This document shows positions 55,792 through 64,000 of a stretch of DNA of 64,000 nt, piece by piece; the stretch's first letter is position 1, and every line of letters begins with the position of its first letter. The stretch comes from Actinostola sp. cb2023 (Eukaryota > Cnidaria > Anthozoa > Actiniaria > Actinostolidae): the NCBI GenBank assembly GCA_033675265.1, contig JAUJYZ010001075.1, positions 167,501 through 231,500 on the forward strand, in the 5' to 3' direction. The notes beneath the pieces were generated by a model. It was not told the origin of the DNA. It saw only the letters and a list, made by a program, of their open reading frames with translations, and searched no databases. Position numbers and translations under genes: made by a program.

Positions 55792-58769
55792 ATGTCGAAG
55801 GCTTTAAAGAAGATCGTTGACGAAACTAATGAACATGGATACACAGAACTAGACCTGTGTGATCGAGGGGTATCAAGCCTTTCTGACATCCCAAATATCA
55901 GTAAGTAAAGAGAATATGATCGATTTGTGTTCGCACCGGATGCTCTGACAGTAAGATCCAATCTTTGTTTTAATGTTTTGAACTCTAACTCTTCGCTTTC
56001 TGTTCATTCCAGCCAAACTCAGAAATCTCACTAGGCTTACTCTAAGCCATAATAAAATCATAAGTAAGTACTGCGACTCTACCATATGAATGACTCTCTG
56101 TAGTGATGTACGTAGTGTACATTCCATTACTGGGAGGGTTGTTTTCTACGTACGTGACATCTGCTATTAAATACTCCCATTATCTACATATATCTGCCAT
56201 TCTTTTTCTCGTTGTTTTCCTGAAATTACGTATTTTAAAGCAGTTCTTCTGGTTATTAATTGGATTTCTGATGGGGAGGGGTGGGGGCTGCCATCTTTAC
56301 CTTGCTCTAATCATTCTCGAAACTACAGCAATATCTAATCATTTTAAACACTTCAATGAATTCCACTTCCACTAGTACTGTACATATGACCTAGATTGAC
56401 AATGAAACGGTATTTTTTGTTCCTGACAGCTCTCCCATCTTCAATAGTAGAACTTCAAAATTTGGAGTCATTGAATCTCTTCAATAATCACATTGAGGTA
56501 AAATCTAGTTTTTATCTACGTGAACTCTATATAATGTGGAAGTATTTTAATTAATTGAAAAATACTTTATTTTTGTATACATATGATAAGCAACTACATG
56601 TAGCCTCCCACACAGGCAATTTTAGGGTCCATCACGCATTTCCATATGCACGACGGCCCCTAAAGATGCCTGCGGGGGTCAGGTTAGTAAGCAACTTGTA
56701 GCATGACTTTATTACCCATGCTCCCTTTGGGTTTTATTGCATAGGCTTGAGTGTTTTACTTACAACATTTTTGAAATAGCTGTAAAGTCAGATGAAGGAA
56801 TGGTCAACACTCAGCGTGCGTCCATCGAGTTATGGATGCACGTGGGAGGCTGCTAAGTACGAGAGAAGTGTAAGAGTCTAGCTTCTTGAGTGCTTAGCAG
56901 CCGACCAAGTGCATCCATAACTCGATGGATGCACAGCTGAAGCGTTGACCATTCCGTTTATAACACAGTTACTGCAAATTCAAATAAAACAATTTTATTT
57001 TCCAATTGATTACAGAGCGCTCGCTATGGCAATGACGTGAGCGTGCGTCCATTGAGTTATGGATGCATGCTCGTGCACTCTAATTAGCCAATCAGAGCAC
57101 ACGTTATATCAATGCATTATGCTATGTTATAAAGCTACTTATTACATGGATATATATATATACAGCGATTTCAAAAAACGTTGATACTGAATATAGTGTA
57201 TTCCAAGACCGAAATGCATTTTGGGACTCGTGTAATATTGTCTAAAGTAATATAAATAATAGTAATTTATTTTATTTTTAGTGCATTCCATCAGAAACAA
57301 TATACCAGCTCCATATTGCAAACAAATCGCTGTATATTTACTTTTTTTATTTCAAAATAACTAGGCCCACAATGCCCTTTGGTCTTGGAATGCACTATTC
57401 AGTATACAGTATTCAGTTTTCAACGTTTTTTGAAATTGCTGTATATGGATTAATATGGATTATGTTTTAGGATCTGCCCATTTCACTTGGTTCTTTGCCG
57501 AAACTAAGACATTTGAATCTTGCGTGAGTATAATTGGTTATTGTTTTAGAAAACTGATAAAATATACAAAAAATGTAGTCTGATAACTGATAATATAAAA
57601 AAATATAATGAAGAAATGCCTTGTTTATCATTGTTGTTGCAGGGTTAATAAACTTAGTACTTTGCCCAAAGGACTGGGAACAGCCTCTGCTTTGGAAATC
57701 CTAGATGTTACGTATAATAACCTCAATGAACAATCACTTCCTGGCAACTTTTTCATCATGAGTAAGTGACGTATTACTTTTTCATTAAAGTCTGATTACA
57801 TGTATCAGTTAGAGTGTGAAACATATGGCACCTGATGGTTACACTATATGGAAGACATCTATTCAACCAATCACAGCATGCAAAATCATATATTGCTCAA
57901 CCAATCAGATTGCTTGGACAAGGCACGGTCATCATCTGTCACCGTCACTGCACAAACTGTACTGCAGTTTCAAATATGGTTTATAATAATCAAATAATTT
58001 ATTGTTATAGGTCAGTTAAGAGCTCTTTACTTTGGAGACAATGATTTTGAGAGGATTCCATCAGAAATATCTCACCTAAAGAACTTGCAAGTGGTGAGTT
58101 GTACTTTTACACATAATATTACATCAACTTTAATTTGATCCTGGATCAGGTGAGAAAGTTGTGCAATTCATTCATTCTTTTTGTTATTTCTTCATTCTCT
58201 TGATAACAGTTAGTATTCCGTGACAATGACCTTGTTGAACTTACACCTGAACTTGGAGAATTAAAAAAGCTAAGAGAATTACATGTGCAGAACAACAGGC
58301 TCATGGCTTTGCCTCCAGAACTTGGTAAGACTGCAAGTATACTTCGCATACACTTATCATATCCTGGTGTTGTTCTATTATGATTAGATACTGTGAAACC
58401 AAGGGATGACTATAAATAGAAAGCATTTTTGTGGAATATTTTCAGGTGCTTTAAATCTTGGCAGCCCAAGGCATGTTTTTAAGGTTGAAGGTAACCCTTG
58501 GATACAGCAGATTGAGGATCAAGTGATTTTGGGAGTATCCCATGTTATGGACTATATTAGGACAAGTGGTTATAAGAAGTAAGTCTACATGTAAAATGAT
58601 TGAGAAAGCTTGACTTCATAATCACAGATTAGCTTTGCTTTGATATTAATCATTTGTTATAATGTTTAATTCATGAAGGATTTATGAAACACATGTGCAA
58701 TCCCCTCCAGCCCCACCACCAACGAAGGAGAAAGAAAAGACTTTGAAGAAAAGCAGAAAGAAGAACTGA
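55792..58769 (+). CDS. RSU1: RSU1: Ras suppressor protein 1, leucine-rich repeat protein
   Basis: Nine exons: 55792-55900, 56013-56063, 56430-56497, 57471-57523, 57643-57761, 58011-58093, 58210-58324, 58446-58578, 58679-58769. They join in frame to 273 residues (human 277). It opens MSKALKKIVDET and DRGVSSLSDIPNI, as in vertebrate RSU1. Seven or so leucine-rich repeats follow (LTLSHNKI, LNLFNNHI, LNLAVNKL, LDVTYNNLNEQSLPGNFF, LYFGDNDF, LVFRDNDL, LHVQNNRL) between residues 40 and 200. Then comes the C-terminal cap with VEGNPWIQQ and a Lys-rich tail. RSU1 binds the LIM5 domain of PINCH in the ILK-PINCH-parvin complex at integrin adhesions. It is transcribed divergently from STK11IP. Intron 3 holds a 57.2-kb MITE. 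Exon 2 and 9 borders are set by phase. Confidence 0.95.
56797..56955. repeat. foldback in RSU1 intron 3
   Basis: GGAATGGTCAACACTCAGCG opposite CGTTGACCATTCC, with GTGCATCCATAACTCGATGG mirrored. A loose further copy of the inner motif lies near 57045-57070. Confidence 0.8.
57161..57443. mobile_element. MITE, family A copy 4, in RSU1 intron 3
   Basis: Same ends and interior as the copy at 22721-22989, in the same orientation, differing by scattered substitutions and a TATACAGTATTCAG duplication near the right end. It ends 28 bases before exon 4 of RSU1. Confidence 0.85.
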
Positions 58770-58815
58770 ACAGAATGGTAGACATTCGAGTATTTTCAAT
58801 AATATTGTAAATGAC

Positions 58816-58821
58816 AATAAA
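58816..58821 (+). terminator. poly(A) signal of RSU1
   Basis: AATAAA 47 bases past the RSU1 stop codon, followed by a T-rich stretch. Confidence 0.6.
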
Positions 58822-59196
58822 AGTTTATTTTTATATAAAATGGTATCTATAGGTTTAAAATGTTAAGATGGAAAGAGTTCTCATGGCTTGTATGACAAAC
58901 TAGAAAAACAACATCTTTGTGACAAAAGACAATATCTTATCTGACAAAATCAATCAGTAACTACATGTACACGTATTTACACTGCATGCATGGTATAAGT
59001 AATGCATGTACGTGTTATACTGCATGTTATACTGCATGTTATACTGTCAGCTACATATAGTGTTGACTCTAAAATGTTGTGTTAATTTTTTCAAAACATA
59101 TATTTTAAAATGTTAAATAAAGTGTTTTTCATAAAAAATACTCCATAAACTAATACAAATGTTCATAAAGCAAACTGTTTGCTTAAAAGAGAGCCA
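58822..59196. other. 3' interval between RSU1 and aquaporin
   Basis: Convergent 3' ends. There are short repeats of TTATACTGCATG near 59.02 kb. No other gene seen. Confidence 0.5.
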
Positions 59197-61077
59197 TCAA
59201 AAGCAAGTCTTCATTTCAGTTGGAACTGAAACATGTACAAATCTTGGAGAATCAGCAGCAGATTGCAGCACATCACTAACCTTATCACTCTGTGCTTCAT
59301 GTTCACTTTGAGTCGAAGGAAGTGCCTTGTTGTGCAAGTCAAGGGCTTCCCCTGTTACTGCCATGTTGACTTCATTAGTAGTTACTGGGTAGTTTGAAGT
59401 AAGGCAGTGAACAAGACTGGCAAGCAGTGCTCCAGATATGGGACCTGCCCAGTAAACCTTTAGTAATAAATAAATAAATAATAATAAATAAATAAAGACA
59501 CTCGGTCTGCTATGTGATATAGTTTTATCCACACTCTATGAACCAGGTACATAGGTGGTAGGTAGGTAGGTTTAGTTAAACTCGAACTATATAATGAGCC
59601 AGAGACTCGTTTACAATATATTCGAGACAATCTATAGATACATATCAACATGATCAGACAATCCAGTAGCCTCATATGCGGATGCCCTTAAGTCTTGTCA
59701 CAACATTTCCTTCATGAGTGACGAGACTAAGGGTGTCTGCATAGGACGACAATAATCCAGCTATGGTGTCATCAAAGCTTTATATCGTCCTTAACTTATA
59801 ACATACTCATCTTGCTTACCCAATGATAGTGCCATATGCCTGTTATGACTGCTGGACCTAATGATCTTGCAGGGTTCATCCCACAGCTAGTGAAATGGAA
59901 CTTGAAAGAAATCAATAATAATTCTAGATTAGATGTGGATCTAATAACATTTCCCAGTTATTACAAATTTGTGATTTGCTATATAATATGGAATGTGGTC
60001 TAGAATCACAGTCTTACCCCAAAAAGATGGCATCCTGTTACAGCTAACCCAGACCACAAAGCTGCTACGTCATAGGAAACCTTTCTGTTGCCATCACAGC
60101 AAATAAGAGCAGTATAGACAAGAACAAATGTCATTACTAGCTCCACACAAACACCACTGATTGGTTGGATATGATCACCTAGCATTGTCGCTCCAAGGCC
60201 TCCTCTAACATGGAGAGGGGTTAGAAGTTTGAGAAAAAAAGAGCCCAAGATGGCTGAAATTAAATAGAATTTTAAAAGTTGGCACTTGTCGACTTTACAC
60301 AACTACACGAGGCTGAATCAGTGAAAGAACTACATGTATAGTTAAACTAGTTCACATACGAACAACATTTAACAAACAAAACACACGACTACAAAAGAAA
60401 CAGTTGTAAGCTTAACTTATTTGAAAATTCCCTACTGGCAAAGACCTCTGGCTCTGCCAGCAGGGAAATTTGAAAAAGGATCAGATCAGAGTTTGCTCTT
60501 TCGTCGCTGTTTTTGTAGTTTTCTTATAACTTAAGCTTAATTGCTGTATTGATTTTTGCTTGTTGTAAGCTTATTGTCCGAGATCAAGAAGCAAAAACCA
60601 TATAGCAAAGGAAAAATGCAAAAACAGCGACGACTGAAGAGGAAACTGCTAGCAGGATTAAGAACTTAAGCTTAAGTTTAACTGTTTTCCTAAAAGTAAA
60701 AAAAAAGATTTTTGTGAGTGTAAGCTTAAACTTAATAAGTTAACTTACATAAGCTTACCTCCAGCACACTGTACTACCACGTAACATGCCCCTTTTAAGG
60801 GTGAAATCTTGTGTCGAATGACCATAGCAATGGTTACGGCAGGATTCAAGTAGCCACCACCAAAAGACGCCGTAATGTTCACCAACAAGGCGTAAATTAC
60901 ACCAAACGCGAAGGCGATGCTTTCTTTGGAAGACACATGCTCCAAGTCAAACATAAGAGTTGAAGCAGTTCCACAAAGAACAAAAAGCATTGTGCCTATG
61001 AATTCTGCTATACAAGAGATGATTATAGAATTTAGATTATCCATTTTAGAGCGAAAATGCAGTTTTGTCGCTTTCAC
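59197..61077 (-). CDS. aquaporin (major intrinsic protein), water-channel type
   Basis: Four exons in transcript order: 61077-60759, 60253-60018, 59900-59820, 59457-59197, joining in frame to 298 residues. A second ATG at 61044 (MDNLNSIII, 287 residues) is as likely and gives the usual short N-terminus. Six membrane segments and two half-helices are visible. The first NPA box is YLNPAVT in exon 1 and the second CGMNPARS in exon 3. Residues that line the selectivity filter in water-specific AQPs are present: Phe in TM2 (AFGV), His in TM5 (GCHLFG), Cys just before the second NPA as in AQP1, and the Arg after it. The cytosolic tail of ~70 residues is Ser-rich and variable. Exon 3 must start at 59900 (TTTCAAG acceptor) to keep phase. 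The nearest family is the AQP1/AQP4 group; the orthologue is not assignable by eye. Confidence 0.93.
59460..59575. repeat. TAAA and GGTA microsatellites in aquaporin intron 3
   Basis: TAAATAAATAATAATAAATA right beside the exon 4 acceptor, and GGTAGGTAGGTAGG near 59555. Confidence 0.85.
60410..60700. repeat. decayed palindromic repeat in aquaporin intron 1
   Basis: CTTAAGCTTAA-type motifs recur, and TCGTCGCTGTTTTTG near 60.51 kb is mirrored by CAAAAACAGCGACGAC near 60.63 kb. Probably an old foldback of about 280 bases. Confidence 0.55.
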
Positions 61078-62165
61078 AGTTTTGACTGTTCAACACTCAG
61101 CTGCGATAAAAATGGTGCCAAATCCCGCTCAAGAGGTCACGTGATGGCATCTAACAGAGACGACTAAATTAAAAGTGCTCAAAATACGGCCGGGGAGACT
61201 CTTCCCCGGCCGAGGTCCAAACCCTTATCCTTTTATATACCATTTGTTGACAGAAAGGTAACCCCTTTAATAATATTAGGTGCCAAAGGAGAAAATTAAA
61301 ATAATTTTCCCAAGTTTATTGTCAGTAAAATTGGCAGATAATCAGTTTACATGGCAATAATCATAATTGACTTCTGCTCCTATGACCAGTGAGTGCTAAA
61401 TAATTACTTGTACCAGTTGTACAGATTCCTTTAATTTCAGTTTCGAGGTCGAATCCACAAGAACTTCATGGGCGGATCAGAATTAAAATAGCGGAATTAC
61501 TAACTGCAGGATATATATAATCCACTGCACCGAATTTTCTAGTTCTTCTTTTTTTTTAGTAATTACTGTTTGTTAACAAGGGAAAATTACTACTATATAT
61601 ATACAGTCATTCTCAAAAAGGTTGTCCAGATGAAAAGACTACAATACTACAATAAAGTCATATGTGATCAGTCATGTTTTTCAATTTCTGCACGCGGACT
61701 GCGAGTTGATACAAGCGCCATTACATTCAGTTCTCACAATGCCGTGTACTTTTGCATCTCAAAATTGAAATAAAAATTCCATGCGAGGGAATTGAAAACA
61801 ATGAATCACGTGACTTTATTGTAGTACTGTAGTCTTTTCATCTGGACAACCTTTTTGAGAATGACTGTATATGAAGTCTTACGGGACGCGCACAGGAAGC
61901 ACAATACGTTATTTCCCTTCCCCTTCTCCTTCTCTTCCCCCTTTCTTTTTCTCTCCCCCTCCGCCAAAAAAGCCTGATACTCAGGTTAGCACAGGGAGCC
62001 CAACATAATACGTTTTTTTTTGCGCGCGTGCGCGTTCTACCACAGGAAACCCATAAAGTAGCCTCAGAAGCAATGGTTGGGTTGCCTGTGTGCGAGGCTA
62101 AAAATAGAAACACAGGCTAAAATTAGCCAAAGCGCGGGTTATCATGGGGACACACGTCTATTCTC
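61078..62165. other. 5' flank of aquaporin / 3' flank of the METTL24-like gene
   Basis: Aquaporin promoter region with a GGCCGGGGAGACTCTTCCCCGGCC hairpin near 61190 (GC-rich, 9-base stem). A MITE at 61602-61870 follows. No exon recognised. Confidence 0.5.
61602..61870. mobile_element. TA-flanked MITE, family C
   Basis: About 60-base terminal inverted repeats starting TACAGTCATTCTCAAAAAGG and continuing TTGTCCAGATGAAAAGACTA. The CAGTCATT ends are shared with family B, but the rest differs. Confidence 0.85.
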
Positions 62166-62485
62166 TTATATAATGGTCTCTTGGTGTAAGTTAATTGTAT
62201 TTGATTCTTCAAGGATCCTATTAATTTCTTCGCGAAGTCGTGTGTTGATAAAAGACATTTCCAAGCATTCTGGACAGTATGGATTCTGGTGCAGGCTCGA
62301 TACTTGAATTCCTTGTCGATCAAGCCACCGTACGATATTGTAATAGTGTCTAATCGAGACTGGATTATCGGTGATTAGATGAAGTTCCACGTTTAGTTGG
62401 CGCACATAACGACGTAGTGAACCATCCTTCAACATTTGGGGCAAACATTTCCACTCGTCTGACTCGATGTCCATCTTGACCAAAT
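62166..62485 (-). CDS. METTL24-like methyltransferase, terminal exon only
   Basis: A last exon of 106 codons after a TTGTAG acceptor at 62486. It opens DLVKMDIESDEWKCLPQML, giving the conserved KMDIE/E core of the FkbM/METTL24-type methyltransferase fold, then LNVELHLITDNP, YNIVRWLDRQG and a Cys-pair-like YCPECLEMSFIN near the end. The reading phase at its start needs one base from the previous exon. No upstream exon of this gene could be found up to 64000, so it is partial here. Substrate unknown. The identification is by remembered family sequence. Confidence 0.75.
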
Positions 62486-62793
62486 CTACAAATCCCTATA
62501 ATTTCAAGTTTGAGTAGGTTAGTCGTTCGGATCGGCTTGATTTTCACTGGTGGCAAATTTAATTAGAAGCACGCTCAAGCACAAGATGTAGAAAAGGCTC
62601 AAATATATTTGCACTTAATTGTGCTTACGTACGTACGTAAGACACGTTTCACTTTGAAACAAACGCTTCAATTCTTATATTATATTCATATTCATATGTT
62701 ACATTCTTATATTGTTCATATTTCGTAATTTATGTTTTACCATTTGTAATTCAGCCAATAACGTAATTTGCAATTTGCGCCATATAAACAATT

Positions 62794-63034
62794 TATCCAT
62801 CCATCCATCCATCCATCCATCCATCCATCCATCCATCCATCCATCCATCCATCCATCCATCCATCCATCCATCCATCCATCCATCCATCCATCCATCCAT
62901 CCATCCATCCATCCATCCATCCATCCATCCATCCATCCATCCATCCATCCATCCATCCATCCATCCATCCATCCATCCATCCATCCATCCATCCATCCAT
63001 CCATCCATCCATCCATCCATTCATCCATCCATCC

Positions 63035-63079
<45 letters not shown>
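62794..63079. repeat. ATCC then ATCT tetranucleotide microsatellite
   Basis: About 60 copies of ATCC with one ATTC interruption, then about 11 copies of ATCT. It gives six-frame HPSI and MDGW phantom proteins of up to 128 aa. Confidence 0.97.
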
Positions 63080-63085
63080 GCTACC

Positions 63086-63340
63086 TACAGTCATTTGCAA
63101 AAATTCTGGCCGCCACGATATATCAATATATCAATATATCGGGTGCATCACTAATACTATTAAATGAAGTAAAATTTACAAACAACAAACGTAAGACTAA
63201 AATAAACATTATACTAAATATTTCTACCAACTTTGCAAGCGTTAACCCGCTTTATGGGGAATTTTCGATTATTTAATTACCCATAATGCACCCGATATAT
63301 TGATATTTCGTAGCGGCCAGAATTTTTGCAAATGACTGTA
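63086..63340. mobile_element. TA-flanked MITE, family B copy 2
   Basis: TACAGTCATTTGCAAAAATT at the left and its complement at the right, with interior inverted relative to copy 1 at 22324-22554. It is inserted directly at the end of the ATCT microsatellite. Confidence 0.85.
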
Positions 63341-64000
63341 TCTTAAAAATATAAGGTTGGTAGTCTGCCACAATGTGGAAAAACGACCTGGTGTTGGGCG
63401 TACCATAAAAAGAGTGCAATTATTGAACTAATGTACTGATGCCGCATGTGTGATTCCGTTATTGGTCGACGTTGTTGTTGCAATTGCATGTTACGCGCAG
63501 TTGGTGATGACCAGAGTATATAGTTGTATTATAGTTGTTGTTACTATTGTCGGTGGTTGTGATGGTGCCGGTAGTTGTATCAGTTACGTATAGTTGTTAC
63601 TATTATTATTATTGTTGTTGTTGTTGGAGGTGGTGGTGGTGTAGTTGTATTATATAGTTGTTATTATTATTATTGTTGGACGTGGTGGTGGTGTAGTTGT
63701 ATTATAGTTGTTATTATTCTATAGTTACAGTTGTTTTTTGTTTTTGTTTTTTTTACTCCGTATCGGAGTCATGAATCTGCAATTGAGTGGGACTGGGAAC
63801 GAGACCACGAGACTTATCAACACGCATCTCAACACGACGACTTCTTTCTTCGCAAACCCACAAGAAAGATTACAAAGCACAAACCAATCAGGGGAAGCAC
63901 CTGAGGTCAAGCGGCAAAAATCTAAATATATTCTCGTCTATATTTAGATTGAAACAAGACGCTCTAGTAGCGTGAAGTCGGGCTATTAACGTTTTTACTG

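Larger units (their letters stand above)
62486..64000. other. right flank, simple repeats and one MITE
   Basis: Probably the first intron seen of the METTL24-like gene. Contains ATCC/ATCT microsatellites, the family B MITE, a GTT-rich stretch (63450-63720) and a fragment near 63.95 kb with GACGCTCTAGTAGCGTGAAG, related to the element at 26.05-26.81 kb. No exon recognised. Confidence 0.5.

Noticed and set aside
62699..63154. Open frames of HPSI or MDGW repeats
   Set aside because: ATCC microsatellite read in all frames.

Overview
This window is eukaryotic, intron-rich animal DNA that is AT-rich outside its repeats. Every gene is split by GT-AG introns, except one single-exon G-protein-coupled receptor. 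The gene set (ciliary CATIP, lysosomal STK11IP, focal-adhesion RSU1, an aquaporin, a short universal-stress protein, a METTL24-like methyltransferase end) fits an early-branching metazoan. The receptor style, the animal USP gene and the many small foldback elements suggest an anthozoan cnidarian such as a coral or sea anemone. The phylum is inference from protein style; no search was possible.

Layout. 1-4136: no gene recognised, repeats only. 4137-14501 (+): CATIP, 10 exons, with a 26-bp minisatellite in intron 3, a 35-bp minisatellite in intron 6 and a 3.3-kb nested foldback in intron 7. 15176-16588 (-): intronless class A GPCR, convergent with CATIP. 16660-20234: repeats. 20235-24769 (-): universal-stress-protein gene, 4 exons. 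24770-31431: no gene, only transposon remnants and foldbacks. 31432-55591 (-): STK11IP (LKB1-interacting protein 1), 33 exons, 1346 residues. Its introns hold 50-, 11-, 30- and 43-bp tandem arrays and many foldbacks. 55592-55791: 200-bp bidirectional promoter interval. 55792-58769 (+): RSU1, 9 exons. 59197-61077 (-): aquaporin, 4 exons, convergent with RSU1. 62166-62485 (-): last exon of a METTL24-like gene that continues beyond what I can trace. The rest to 64000 is simple repeats and a MITE.

The exon models were built by hand from splice sites, reading phase and remembered family sequence. For CATIP, STK11IP, RSU1, the aquaporin and the USP every exon joint keeps frame from start to stop, which is strong internal support. 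The genes are housekeeping-type neighbours rather than one pathway. The exception in layout is the head-to-head STK11IP/RSU1 pair.

The most unusual observations are these. (1) Two neighbouring genes each carry a perfect reverse-complement copy of the start of one of their own exons (34 bp in CATIP, 28 bp in STK11IP). Both copies begin at nucleotide 7 of the exon, lie in a downstream intron, and provide pyrimidine-tract/AG sequence resembling a 3' splice site. (2) STK11IP encodes a complete DEP domain that I do not recall in the vertebrate protein. (3) The introns have a very high load of foldback elements, including one whose two arms are tRNA-Thr-like sequences and one with a perfect 9-bp target duplication.
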